Source: Cheilinus undulatus
Taxonomy: Eukaryota > Chordata > Actinopteri > Labriformes > Labridae
NCBI RefSeq assembly: GCF_018320785.1
Contig: NC_054885.1
Span: 7,390,921-7,454,920 of the forward strand
Length of the DNA: 64,000 nt
Direction: 5' to 3'
The position numbers were made by a program, and so were the translations under genes. The notes beneath the pieces were generated by a model. The model searched no databases. It was not told where the DNA came from and was given only the letters and a program-made list of their open reading frames with translations. Each line of letters begins with the position of its first letter. The first letter of the stretch is position 1. Shown here in pieces: positions 1 through 11,972 of the stretch.

Positions 1-918
<918 letters not shown>

Positions 919-1597
919 GAAGAATTTGTAATGCATTAGTGCATCCCTATTAATAAGACTTAAATTAATAAATCCCATACAGGAGAAAAAATACCCTCCA
1001 AACTTTGAATTCAGCTGCACTTTTTTATTATCAGTTATAAAACAACAGCATATTGTTTGAAACACGGGCTCAGTTTCGAACATGTGTTTTTGTCTCTTGG
1101 TCTTACATGTCATCACCTGAAACATCACCTTTTCTGAGATCTGACATCTAGCCAGCAGCTGCTGCTTTCATAAACACAAATGCAAGTTTCACAAGAATGA
1201 TACTGCTGCTTTTGTTATCTTTTTTGAAAGCACTTTTTACTCGTGAAAACAAGGAGACAACAAGACTCTACTCAGAGGCTGACTAGAATAAGATTCCTTT
1301 ATGCATGATAGGATATTAGACACAGAATAAACAGAAATACTTCGATGTAATTTCTCATGAATGCGTGATTAATTAACTAGAACTACCGCCTAGCGGTTGT
1401 ACGCCCCTGCACTGTGTCCTGTTTATGACTCTTTTAAATACCGTAAGTGTGTATGTAGATCTCATGTCACCCATCCTCACCACCGATAACCTGTCTATCT
1501 GTGACAAACTATGAGGAATGTGCACATGTAAGGAGCCCTGTTAATGGATGTGTTTGATCTGGACATTAAAGTAATTCATGTTATACGCTTCCTTCAG
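919..1597. other. plbd1 intron sequence, nothing recognised
   Basis: This AT-rich stretch leads to the acceptor before the first visible plbd1 exon. I see no exon, RNA gene or clear repeat in it. Confidence 0.5.
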
Positions 1598-1783
1598 GTT
1601 ACTGGCCGTCTTACAACGTCCCCTTTCATAAGAAGATCTACACCCTGAGCGGTTACGTCCAGATGTGGCAGGAGTTTGGAGAAGACTTTTCCTACGATCT
1701 GTGTCCCAGAGCAAAGATCTTCAGACGGGACCAGGCCAACGTGAAGGACCTGGACTCTTTAAAGTTCATCATGAGGTTCAACG
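1598..1783 (+). CDS. plbd1: plbd1 exon (third from last)
   Basis: The acceptor CTTCAG precedes G1598 and the donor GTGCGT follows 1783. The exon begins with GYWPSYN and carries [16 protein letters not shown]. It enters and leaves in phase 1. Confidence 0.9.
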
Positions 1784-4700
1784 GTGCGTTATCACTAGTG
1801 AGATTTTTTTCAGTCCCCAATCCTGTGTGGTGTAAAGTTGTTAAATGTTCAATGTTTTGTTCATGTTTAAAATGTTAGAATCTGTTTGATTATAATGTTA
1901 TGGACATAAGTATTCGGACACCTGACCATTATATTAACAGGGTATGTAGTGACATTGTATTTGATTATATGTACTTTAATATGCAGTTGGCCCCCTTTTG
2001 CAGCAACAACAGCCCCCATTTTTCTTTGAAGCCTTTCCACAAGATTTTGTAGGAATTTATGCCCATTCATTCTGTAGAGCATTTATGAGGTCAGACACTG
2101 ATGCCTGATAGGCAGCCCAGTCGACCTCATCAGTCCAAGTCTTTAGAGTCCTTGCTTTGTGCTCTGGGGTACAATCAGCTGTAATAGAAAAGGGCCTTCT
2201 TCAAACTGTTGCCTCAAAGTTGGAAGCATAGCATGTCCAAAATGTCTTGGTATGCTGAAGCATTAAGATGGCCCTTCACTGGAGATAAGGGGCCTCATCC
2301 AAACCCAAAACAGCACCATACCATTATCCCTCCTCCACCAAACTTCACAGTTGGGACATTGCAGTCAGGCAGGTAACGTTCTCCCAGCATCCTCCAAACT
2401 CAGACTTACCCATCTGACTGCCAAACAGTGAGGCATGATTCATCACTCCACAGAACACATTTCCTCTCCTCCACAGTCCAGTGTCGGTGTGCTTGACACC
2501 ACTCGCTTGACGCTTGGCATTAGACTTGGCGATGTGAGGCTTGCATGCAGCTGCTCAGCCATGGAAACTCATTCATGAATCTCCGGCCGTACAGCTTCTG
2601 TGCTTCCATTAATGCCACTGGAAGTTCAGAACTCTCCAGCTATGGAATCAGCAGCATGCTTTAGCACTGACCCTGCTCTTTTATCTTACATGGTCTTCTA
2701 TGTCGTGGCTGAGTTGCTGTTGTTCCTAAACGCTTCCAATTTCTTATATCCCTTAAAGTTGACTGCAGAATATCCAGCAGGGATGAAATTTCACAAACTG
2801 TCTTATTTCCAAGGTGGCATCCTTTACAGTACCACACTTGAAGTCACTGAGCTCTTCAGAATGACCCGTTTAACAGATCTGATTGAGACACCTGAATTTA
2901 ATAATTTACAGATGTGGCCAAATACTTTTGTCCATATAGTGTATGTAGGGGAGTGTGTTATGGAGCAAATCTGAAATATGTACAACAATTTAAACACAAG
3001 GATGTGATTATCAAAGTCTGAAAAGTCTGAAGTGTTTTGGCTCTAAGAGATGAAAGTTCTCCGTTTATGTGGTTAAATACTCTTGATTGGCTGCCCAAAG
3101 CATGCTGGGATACTTCAAGGTGAGCTAATGAGGTAGCTGAGCCCATTTACAACTTTTTCTCTATCATAAGGAAATAATGGCATATTTTTTAAGAAAACAG
3201 TGGTATACTTTCTTTTGCTTTCAGATTACAAGAAGGATCCGTACTCTAAGGGGGACCCCTGCAAGACTGTCTGTTGCCGTGGAGACCTGAGGACAGAGAA
3301 GCCTTCTCCATCTGGATGCTATGACACCAAGGTAATCCTCCAACACTGGGCATTTTGAGAAGCAGGTTAAAACTTTACTTTTTTCATGTTTTGATATTTT
3401 TTTTCCCTTGCTCTAACTTTATAAATCATGTCCTGGATGTGCACTACTACGATAGAGTAGGGTAGGGGTCATCAACTACATTTGCACAAGGGCCAGGTTT
3501 TTCCTTGATGGATGCTTTGAGGGCTGGATTTTCAAATAAACTTAAATTAAGAGACATTTTAATCTAATTAACTTACTTTAAAAAATAATTGATTTTATTT
3601 CAAATGTTTGCCATTTTTAGCCTCTAAAAGTAAGATCAGCCCTTGTACCATAGCCAACCACAAGGGGGCGATTGGCTGAATATCTCTAGGGCTGTTCTAA
3701 TAACGTTCTAGGGGCCAGAAAGGAAGATGGGGGGCCTGATGTGGCCCTCGGGCCGCCAGTTGATGATCACTGGTATAGGGGTTGCTTTTCTTCTAAATTG
3801 TGTTGCCCTGTGTATGAAAGGCCCTATATAAATAAAGTTTGATTTGACCATGTTAGCATGGTGATTGTAGTTCATGGTGGGATTCGGTTTCATAAATTAA
3901 AGATGGCAGGAAGCGGCAAAGACATTCCTATGGAAGAAAAATGTTTCTCAAATCAAACATTGCAGCTTTTAAGGGACCCAGCCTCTGCACTCAGCACAGA
4001 CCACTCATTCAGCACTGAAATGAGGCGGCTTAGCCTGAAGAGGATTCCCCATTTGTGTCACCAGCAGGTCACAACCTTATTGTTATTGTAACATTTGCCC
4101 CTTCTCTCTAGCAACTTCCACAGCTGCATCGCAACAGGCTGATTCACTTTACCCTTATTATTAATGCAGAACTGCTCATCCACAAATGTAGATTTATGAA
4201 AAGCAGACCCATGACCTTAATCTGCATGACAGAGCTAACAAAATTCAAGAAAACACTAAAATATGTTAAAAAAAAAGAAATATTAGTAAATGACAAAATA
4301 TAGGCTAAACATCTTGATCCAGATAATGCCAGGTTTAATCTTTTTTTTTCTGCTCTCTACCTAATTTTATACCTTCACTTTGTTGCATTTTTAATTAACT
4401 CATGTTTCATAACTATTTGCATCCTGAATGCCAACTCATAACCTCACTGCCATCCTGTTGTAAATGTCTTTTTTTTTTTTTTTTAATAAATGGAAAATTG
4501 TGTGCAAAGAATCTTGGATATGATGGGACATGGATTTAAAGGGATGGCGTAAGAAGGCTGAATTTGAAGGAACCTTTAGATTGGGACCACATTAAGTGGG
4601 CTTCTGTGATGTAATCCACTTTAAAAAGCCCACTCCATTGGCTGCAGCCTCCTAAATCAGACATGCCTGTAGAGGCTGGATGGGCTGCACTGTGTTTACT

Positions 4701-5020
4701 GTGTACTGTATTTTTCATTTTTATAGTTCAAGTGACGTAGAATGATGTAAAAATGTTATTTCAGCCCAAATGAATAATGTGACGTACTGTTGCTTTAAGA
4801 GCGTTTTTTTTTCTCTTCTCTGCACCGTGTTGTTTTGTTCCAGGTGACTGATTTCCTCATGGCGGAGAAATTCACTGCGGAGGCGTTGAATGGGCCGACC
4901 ACTCAGGGAGGACTGCCCCCGTTCTCCTGGGGAAACTTCAGCAGCATCAGTCACCAGGGTCTGCCCACGTACTACAACTTCACCTTTGTCAGGATGCAGC
5001 CTCTTCTGTTCAGGCCGTGA
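1598..5020 (+). CDS. plbd1: Phospholipase B-like 1, C-terminal exons
   Basis: Three in-frame exons (1598-1783, 3225-3331, 4844-5020) encode about 155 residues, the C-terminal end of phospholipase B-like 1. This is a lysosomal/secreted hydrolase of the N-terminal-nucleophile fold that removes fatty acids from phospholipids. Diagnostic blocks are [41 protein letters not shown] and GPTTQGGLP, all strongly conserved in vertebrate PLBD1. Two N-glycosylation sequons (NFS, NFT) lie in the last exon. Splice phases 1-1-0 join without a frame break. The catalytic cysteine and the N-terminal two thirds lie to the left, outside the window. The intron 1784-3224 has been invaded by a Tc1-type element. Teleosts can have two plbd1 copies; I cannot tell a from b. 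The neighbour gucy2c matches human 12p order. Confidence 0.93.
1899..2945 (-). mobile_element. Degraded Tc1-type element in plbd1 intron
   Basis: The ends are inverted copies of one sequence (TATGGACATAAGTATTCGG at left; the complement of CAAATACTTTTGTCCATATAG at right), each beside TA. Read on the minus strand, 2030-2110 gives [14 protein letters not shown], resembling the C-terminal segment of a fish Tc1-like transposase. The rest is broken by frameshifts. The same terminal sequence recurs at 40374-40575. Confidence 0.75.
3225..3331 (+). CDS. plbd1: plbd1 penultimate exon
   Basis: The acceptor TTTCAG precedes 3225 and the donor GTAATC follows 3331. It encodes [20 protein letters not shown] through GCYDTK, a cysteine-rich block typical of PLBD1. 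Phase 1 in, phase 0 out. Confidence 0.93.
3463..3772. mobile_element. Short hAT-like element (H4)
   Basis: The left end AGGGGTCATCAAC is mirrored by GTTGATGATCACTG at the right. The flanks GAGTAGGG and GTATAGGG look like an 8-bp target duplication with two changes and a central TA. No coding capacity. It lies in the last plbd1 intron. Confidence 0.65.
3773..4843. other. Last plbd1 intron, remainder
   Basis: Mostly AT-rich intron with a poly-T run near 4467-4485. Small open frames at 3858-4091 and 4536-4718 show no recognisable protein content. The polypyrimidine tract and CAG before 4844 are the acceptor of the last plbd1 exon. Confidence 0.5.
4844..5020 (+). CDS. plbd1: plbd1 last coding exon and stop
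   Basis: It starts after TTCCAG with [10 protein letters not shown] and ends ...RMQPLLFRP then TGA at 5018-5020. [13 protein letters not shown] matches the conserved PLBD1 tail block. Fifty-eight codons plus stop. Confidence 0.93.
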   Translation: MTDFLMAEKFTAEALNGPTTQGGLPPFSWGNFSSISHQGLPTYYNFTFVRMQPLLFRP

Positions 5021-5815
5021 CCTGAGCGGGTGCGTGGGATGATTTCAGAGGTGTGAATGACATCAGCATTTTTATTTTGACTACTTGCGTCCAAAAGCAT
5101 TCGTTTTTTTTAAAGAACCTCCTTCTATGTGATAAAGTCCAAAAACTGCCAATTAGACTTTAATCAATTTTCTAAAGAATGTGCATCTGTATGTTTATGA
5201 GATGATTAACTCTGGAATAAGCTTGTCAGAAATGTCAACACTTTAATAATAGTATTATTATTATTGTTATAGATTTGAAAAGCTTTAAAACCCTACAGAT
5301 CTTCAGCCATTTTTAACCTATAATAGAAACTAAATCACTGCTTATATTGCACAAAAACATTGACAACAAGTGGGTGAAGCTAAAGAGGAGCCGGAGTTTC
5401 CCTGCTTACTTTAGTGGTATCAAACCAGTGCCACAAAATATCAGGACGTCCCTACCTTATATGTGAAAGAAATCAGCTGTTTTTTATGTATTTAACTAAA
5501 TGTGCCTTACACAAAAAGAGTGGTTTTATGATTTTAGCACTAAAACTGGTGGTTTTGCTGTCTTTAACTCTTTTTAGCATGAATGTCTTCATACTTTGAT
5601 TTTCTTTGAATCAAACAATCAATGCAATGTCCGACTCAGGGCGGTGGAGTTTTCAGGGGCTGTGATTTATCTGTTTATTTCTTACATGGTGCAAATTGAG
5701 ATTTTCTCAGTTTTGTGTTTTTATAAGCCTATTTTTACCGTGAATATGAACTGTGATGTTACATGTCTTTATCGTGTATCATTTTAAAGTTTTTATTAAA
5801 GTTTTTGAGGGCAGT
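5021..5815 (+). other. plbd1: plbd1 3' UTR
   Basis: Untranslated AT-rich sequence runs from the stop codon to a poly(A) signal ATTAAA at 5795-5800, which is followed by a GT-rich stretch. Short open frames at 5414-5787 lie wholly inside this UTR and have no protein-like features. Confidence 0.65.
5795..5800 (+). terminator. plbd1: Probable plbd1 poly(A) signal
   Basis: ATTAAA, the commonest variant polyadenylation signal, lies 775 bp after the stop codon. The GT-rich tract TCTGTGTTCTTGG about 20 bp downstream is the usual partner element. Confidence 0.6.
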
Positions 5816-6029
5816 CCTGTCTGTGTTCTTGGCTTTTTGATGTCTTTTGGTTTTGATGATCTGAACTGAAGTGAGGAATACATCTTGTTGCTGGGCTCCT
5901 TCCCTTTTGAAACAAGTGAAAACCCCTGTGATTTGACAAAAATTTACTTTGATTTTATTTATTTGATTCTCTAATGAACATGTCCTGAGTAGTCACCCAA
6001 CTTTTGTCCACTGTTAGGGACAATAAAGT

Positions 6030-6990
6030 CTAGTAGACACTTGACCTGCGTTATCCAATTTTAGGGCACTCTAGTAGACCCTTGACCCTGTCTTATCCAA
6101 TTTTAGGGCACTCAAGTAGACCCTTGATCCTGTTTTATCCAATTTTAGGGCCCTCTAGTAGACCCTTGACCCTGTCTTATCCAATTTTAGGGCCCTCTAG
6201 TAGACCCTTGACCCTGTCTTATCCAATTTGAGGGCACTCTAGCAGACCCTTGACCCTGTCTTATCCAATTTTAGGGCACTCTACTAGACTCTTGACCATG
6301 TATTATCCAATTTTAGGGCACACTAGTAGACCCTTGACCCTTTTTTATCCAATTTTAGGGCACTCTAGTAGACCCTTGACCCTGTTTTATCCAATTTAAG
6401 GGCACTCAAGTAGACACTTGACCCTGTGTTATCCAATTTTAGGGCACTCAAGTAGACACTTGACCCTGTTTTATCCAGTTTTAGGGCACTCTAGCAGACC
6501 CCTGACTCTGTCCTATCCAATTTTAGGGCACTATAGTAGACCCTTGACCCTGTGTTATCCAATTTTAGGGCACTCTAGTAGAGACTTGACCCTGTTTTAT
6601 CCCATTTTAGGGCACTCAAGTAGACCCTTGACCCTGTATTATCCAATTTTAGGGCACCCTTATAGACACTTGACCTTGTTTTATCCAGTTTTGGGGCACT
6701 ATAGTAGACTCCTTACCATGTGTTATCCAATTTTAGGGCACTCTACTAGACTCTTGACCATGTATTATCCAATTTTCGGGCACCCTAGTAGACACTTGAC
6801 CCTGTTTTATTGAATTTTAGGGCACTATAGTAGACCCTTAACCTGTGTTATCCAATTTTAGGGCACTCTAGTAGACACTTGACCCTGTTTTATCCAATTT
6901 TAGGGCACTATAGTAGACCCTTAACCTGTGTTATCCAATTTTAGGGCACTCTACTAGACCCTTGACCCTGTTTTATCCAATTTTAGGGCT
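6030..6990 (+). repeat. 42-bp minisatellite, about 23 copies
   Basis: Head-to-tail units of about 42 bp, recognisable by CTAGTAGACCCTTGACC followed by TTATCCAATTTTAGGGC, run from 6030 to 6990. Copies differ by a few bases each. Because 42 is a multiple of three, long open frames arise (for example 6418-6813 with a 14-residue repeat LTLCYPILGHSSRP). These are a by-product of unit length, not a gene. Each unit holds one TTAGGG. The array starts about 200 bp past the plbd1 poly(A) site. Confidence 0.93.
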
Positions 6991-6994
6991 CTCC

Positions 6995-7031
<37 letters not shown>
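6991..7031. repeat. (CT)n-(AT)n microsatellite
   Basis: A run of CT dinucleotides passes directly into a run of AT dinucleotides, squeezed between the minisatellite and the Tc1-type MITE. Confidence 0.9.
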
Positions 7032-7033
<2 letters not shown>

Positions 7034-7380
7034 CAGTGCTTAACAAATGTATTAGACCACCTGTCATATTTGTCTAAGAGACCATCCAGCACCATGCAGT
7101 GCTTTAATGCAAACTCTTTCATTTTCAGTCAGCGCTCCATGTTTTACCATTTTGAACAGGAATGAGGAATTTCAAACTGAATTCACCCAAATTTGAGCCA
7201 GCTCACTTGGCTTCTCTGAGAAGTCAGAAATGAATCAAGCGTTACATTCAACCACTAAAACTCATTTTTCTGTTCAGGAATGCGAGTAAATAACTATAAT
7301 TTGACATATTAATCAAGAAATATTAATGTGCTTTACTATTTTTTCAGTTTTTTTGTAAATCAGTAAATTTGAAAATTCGG
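7032..7380 (-). mobile_element. Tc1-type MITE (T1), right part lost
   Basis: It begins with TACAGTGCTTAACAAAT and matches, in reverse orientation, the right two thirds of the copies at 13541-14083 and 48153-48698, including the fragment that encodes the start of a Tc1-like transposase. Similarity fades after about 7380, so this copy is truncated. Confidence 0.75.
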
Positions 7381-9502
7381 GAGTCATTAGTATTGAAGAT
7401 TAAAGTAGGGGATAGAAAACAGGGAAAATTGCAGTTGATGTTGAACACTTAACCTTATGAAAAGTACCCAACATAAATGTACAAGCAATGATTTCTCAAA
7501 AAATCTATTTCCACCACTTAAAGACTTTGACGAGATCAGCTTCAACAAGAATTTTCAGTAGTGTCTACGTAATTTTTATAGTGATTCCCCTTTATTTTTT
7601 CTGTATGGTTTACAAAGTTTTTCAATTTCATTAACTCATTTTAATCTCTTCTCAATCAATTTATGAAATATGTTGGATTTCCTCATTATTGATGATTTTT
7701 TACGTAATTCCAAAGCTTTGAAATCTTATCAACATTTTTGAGTGTAAAAATGTTTCCCTAATTTAAGAAAGTACAGTGCAGTAATATTTTTAGAGTGTAT
7801 AAGCACACTACACATAGACTGTAGAAAGAATTACGCAACATGAGAGGCGCTCACGTGACAGTGCTCTAACCAATGCTACACGGAAGTGCTACGGAGTAAA
7901 ACTCAAATTTGGGGCGGTTGGGTCGGTTTGAGCGTTTCTCTTTCTCTACACATCAGGTTGGTGTTTGTGTGATACATATGATCAAGGTAATATGTTTACA
8001 GCTTTGAGCAAACATAATCTGATCTTGGCGTCACACATTAGTAAATTAACTCCAAAGATTTCTAGTTATGGAGATCGCTGATCACTCAACAAGTGCGAAG
8101 TACTCTGCATCTCTCTCTCTCTGCACAGTGATTCTTTCATCACGTCTCTCCTAAATGGACCCCTTCCTGTTAAACTTCAGCTTCTGCCATGTTTTAGTTT
8201 GTGAATGTTTGAAGAAACGCCGTCAAGTTTCCGCGCTGGTTCTGGTCGTGAATTGATAAAAAAAAACAAAAAAAAACAAAAACCAAAAAAACAGAAACCA
8301 AAAAAAACAACCAAAAGAAAAAAAAAAAAAAAATCAAACTTCCTGGCGCAGATCAGCTGTTTTCCCGGAAGAGTATTAGGGCCACTGAAAAAAAACAATT
8401 TGAGACGATTTTTTGTGAGAGAAAAGTCATAATTCTAAGAAAAATTCTGACTGTAATCTCAGAATTCAGAATTCTGAAAAAAAAATTGAGATGATTTATT
8501 TTCACTTGTGAAAACAAATAATGACGACGTACGTTTAAAGGTGATTTAATAAAAAAAAAAAAGGTTAATGTCACTAACTGATGTCAATGACATTTTTTTA
8601 AGGAAAGAAAATCTGTTTCATCTTAAAGGTCAGACCAGGAAAATGTATTTGAAAATGTCCAGTCAAACTAGAATCAGCTCCTCTCTGGTTTAGTTACTAC
8701 AAGGGCACAAAACTGTTTAAAGAGAACGGCATTTTACAGATTAAGCCACATAATTTTGTTCTGGAAGTATAAAAGATTGGTGCATTAAACTTTAAAACAT
8801 ACAAAATTTCAGTTATTGTTATTTTTTTCATTATCCATCTTATTCCTAGTCCCCATGATTCTTTGCGTGAAATATGGGCGCAACTTCTAGTCGCTAATGG
8901 GACTTTGCATTGAATATGAGACGTGAAACGTTGATTATTGGAGCAATTTGGACGTTAAAATATGTAACATTTGTCTGTTTCACCTCAGACGGGATAATAG
9001 TATTTCTCCGCCCTCTACTTAAGAGTACAAAGTGACAACATTACCTCAGATAACCTGGACAAGCATATTTAGCTAACTTTATTAGCTTTATATCAGTATA
9101 GTAATAGACAATCACGTTTTGTTAAGTTTGGACACCACCTTCAAATAACATTTCTAGTTTGTGGGGTTGCTGAATTTCTTATTCCACCAGCTAATCCTTA
9201 AAACGTGGGGATTATATTAATAAAATTATCCATGACTCAAGCTGTCAGCTTTTCAGTTTGGTAAATGTCAAGTTTTGAATTAATGATGAATTAATATTGA
9301 AAGAATTACATCCCAAATGCACTTAAACAGTGAACAACATTCATTAACCGTAATTGATGAAGAAAGTTCCATTAATCTTGATCAGGATTTTTGCCATAAT
9401 TTCCCAGCCGTACTCTAGAAGACACTTTACAATGTTTTTGTCCGCTTTGATTTCTCTGAAGCCACTTTACCACATTTTGTTCACTATTATGGCATCCTGG
9501 AG
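7381..9502. other. Intergenic, AT-rich, with A-rich tract
   Basis: No gene recognised. An imperfect poly-A tract with C interruptions lies at 8258-8333, which explains the lysine-rich and phenylalanine-rich open frames on the two strands there. A small GC-rich island at 7846-7917 is listed separately. Confidence 0.5.
7846..7960 (+). promoter_or_regulatory. Orphan promoter-like motif cluster
   Basis: Within about 70 bp there is a CACGTGAC E-box (7852-7859), a CCAAT box (7870-7874), an ETS-type CGGAAGTG (7881-7888) and a GC box GGGGCGG (7911-7917), amid AT-rich surroundings. This is the usual make-up of a broad vertebrate promoter. No gene starts here that I can identify; a distant 5' exon of tnfrsf13c is one possibility. 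Motifs are seen directly; function is inference. Confidence 0.35.
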
Positions 9503-9791
9503 CAGTGGTTCTCAACCTTTTCAGCCCGTGACCCCCAAAATAAAGGTGCAGAGACCGCGGACCCCTGCTGTACCTGAAGGTGGTTGAACAGCAATGAACA
9601 TTCAAGAATAGTCGTGTGCAGACAAGGCTGTCCATTGGGGGGGGGTCCTGGGACCCAGCCAAAGTGGGGGGACATGGGTCAGGGGACTAAAATATAATCT
9701 GTTTTTTTCTGTCAGAACCAATAAAATAATAAAAAAAGATAAGTTATGTTAAATAGCGCTTTTATTTTTGAAAATGTTACAGTGTTTAATA

Positions 9792-9837
<46 letters not shown>

Positions 9838-10943
9838 GTATATATTTTTGATTATTATTAATTTCTGTTTGGATTTCATTTTGGTAGGAAGTCCATTTAC
9901 CTCATGGTCACATGCTTCTGTTTCTTCGTTTCCAGACCTAAAATGGCAAAACGATAAAAGGAAAATCCCAAAACCATTATCGGGCCGTTATTTGATTTTG
10001 GTTTTTTCATTTTTCATTTTTTGTTCAGAAAGAAAAAAAAAAGTTTTTTTGTTCTTGGTTGAAAATGAAAAAGGAAAAAGGGCGCCATTTTTCATTTTTT
10101 CGTTTATTGGTTTTGACAGAAAAAAACGGATTATACTTTAGTCCCCTGACCCCCATGGAGGTCAACAAAACCATGGTCCATTGTGAAGTTAAACTGTGAT
10201 AACCATATTTTACATTTGACCTGAATAATAGCCACTCTTTTTAAAGAAACAAATATAGTTATTTATCCATTTAGCCTTCTTAAAATGAAAATAACTTTTG
10301 TTAAAAACATAATTAAATGGGTTAAAAATGGCTTAAATTGGTTAATAATGGCAAAAAATTACAGAAAAGGTGGTGAAATTGGATTTTGAAGAGCCTAAAT
10401 GGGTTAAAAGTGGCAAAAAATTCAATAAAAATGGCAACAGATAACCAAAAAGTGGCAAGAACAGGCACAAAAATTGGTAACGGAGGATTCAAAAGTGGCT
10501 GAAATGGCTTTCAAGTGCAAAAAATTGTTGGAAATTTGATGGAATGAGATGAAAAAGTGATATAAACTGGCAAAACTGGGTTAACTGTGATTAAAATGGG
10601 CAAAAAGGGGTGTAAAAAGTTGTTGATAGAGGCAATAATGGGTCAACAGAGGCAATGATAGGCAGAAAGTGGCAAGAATTGGTTTAGATGTGGGAAAAAC
10701 AGGCAGAAAAAGAGACAGAAAGGGTTTCAAAAAGACAAAAATGGGTTTTAAGTGGCAAAAAAAAGCTAAAATTGACACAATTGGTGTTAAAAAGTGATGA
10801 AAAAGGGTTAGCATTTGGTAAGTTAGTGTCAAGTGGCAATGGTGTATTTTAAAAAATATTCGTTTTTTTTAAGGCATCCTGTGACCCCTCTCAGTGTCTC
10901 GCGACCCCCAACAGGGTCCCAACCTAAAGGTTGGGAACCATTG
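9503..10943 (+). mobile_element. hAT-like MITE H1a
   Basis: The left end CAGTGGTTCTCAACCTTTTC is the inverted partner of the right end AAGGTTGGGAACCATTG. The flanks TCCTGGAG and TCCTAGAG are an 8-bp target duplication with one change. The interior contains a (TA)n run (9796-9832) and then a long degenerate repeat built of AATGGGTTAAAA- and TGGCAAAAA-like words. No transposase is present. Three more copies lie at 15102-16499, 18772-19711 and 62132-63028. Confidence 0.88.
9796..9832. repeat. (TA)n microsatellite
   Basis: An almost pure TA dinucleotide run inside H1a. The tyrosine/isoleucine-rich open frame at 9746-10141 is produced by it. Confidence 0.9.
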
Positions 10944-11875
10944 TCCTAGAGGATACTTAACCCTTAGAGCTCACAGCCATTTTTTCTTTTCACTGTTGTG
11001 TCTCGTCTGGACTTTTTGTCTTAAAAATCTTGTAAAACATCAACCCTGCAGTCCACAGTAAAGCTCTAAACAGCCTTCTCTTCAGGACTACCTGGGCTTT
11101 AAGAATATGTGTGCTGCAGTAATGTCACTTGAACTGAGAGATTTATTTATTTTTAACTTGTAGGAATTTCAAGCAGAAAAAACTCAGTGTTGAAAAAATC
11201 AATCGGTTACAGTACAATAGAAAACCCGCTCAAATTATGGCAAGTCCATTTAAACGCCCACAGCCCAACACAAAACCACCTAATATGGCATCACTGCCAG
11301 GCAAAGTTTGTCTTGCATGCTATGAAGAAGGCGCTGTGATTGGTGGGTCAGTGGACCAATCAGATAGTCAAAGAGTGTAAATCATGCGAGCCCTCCTGAG
11401 TTTTTTGTAAGGTGCGCATCATTACTCATAACTAAATTCTCGACTTAAAAATGTAGATTAGATGTTTCAGAAGTCTCCTCGGTGAATCAGAGATGGAGAT
11501 GTTTGCTGTCGGACTAAATCCGACCAGGAAAGAGGAAGAGGAATGTCATGTAAACAAACTGTTTGATAAAAAAGACCATAATACTGTAAAGTTTAAGCAA
11601 ACAACAGTGCTTTAATAGGGTCAGGACCCCTCTGGTCTTTAAGTTTCTCTCTCTGTTTCTGTCTCTGTCTCGGTCCTCTGGGACTCGTGTAGTGATTCAG
11701 TCTTTCCTCTTAAATGAAGGAACTGAAACGTCTGTTCAGCACTCTGTATTCATTTCATAAATCCTCCCTTTGCATCTCCTCCTCTGGGCCTCTCAGCTCT
11801 GTGTCTTCACATCAAGTTTTTTGTGTCTTTATCATCAGCACAGAGGAGTGTAGCTCAGTTTTGACTTCTGCCACC
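10944..11875. other. Upstream region of tnfrsf13c-like gene
   Basis: No exon is proven here. Two CCAAT boxes in opposite orientation (11339-11343 reverse, 11356-11360 forward) lie about 520 bp before the start codon. A possible 5' UTR acceptor (TTTATCATCAG at about 11829-11839) lies about 36 bp before the ATG. These suggest promoter and leader sequence of the next gene. Confidence 0.4.
11339..11360 (+). promoter_or_regulatory. Inverted pair of CCAAT boxes
   Basis: ATTGG at 11339-11343 and CCAAT at 11356-11360 face each other with 12 bp between them, in a stretch less AT-rich than its surroundings. They are candidate promoter elements for the tnfrsf13c-like gene. Confidence 0.3.
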
Positions 11876-11972
11876 ATGGGGGTCTGTCCTGATGGTAAAC
11901 ACTGGGATAGCCTGATAAAAAGATGCATGCCCGGCAACATGAAAAGCAGATCAAAACCTAAACCGACCACAG
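11876..11972 (+). CDS. tnfrsf13c: tnfrsf13c-like exon 1
   Basis: It encodes residues 1-32 plus one base and ends at the donor GTGAGT. It holds the whole ligand-binding module, MGVCPDGKHWDSLIKRC. Only two cysteines are present (C4, C17); the positions of the second pair in human BAFF-R are His8 and Gly20 here. Confidence 0.85.

Noticed and set aside
5414-5787. Two small open frames after plbd1
   Set aside because: They lie inside the plbd1 3' UTR, before its poly(A) signal.
6418-6813. 131-aa open frame with a 14-residue repeat
   Set aside because: It is the 42-bp minisatellite read in one frame; it has no start context, splice signals or conserved family.
6030-6990. Interstitial telomere array (many TTAGGG)
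   Set aside because: TTAGGG occurs once per 42 bp and never in tandem, so it is not telomeric DNA.
8177-8432. Lysine-rich and phenylalanine-rich open frames on both strands
   Set aside because: Both are translations of the A-rich tract at 8258-8333.
11714-11875. Upstream in-frame start adding 54 residues to the BAFF receptor-like protein
   Set aside because: The ATG at 11876 has an ideal context, BAFF-R has no signal peptide, and the upstream part looks like leader with a possible 3' splice site.
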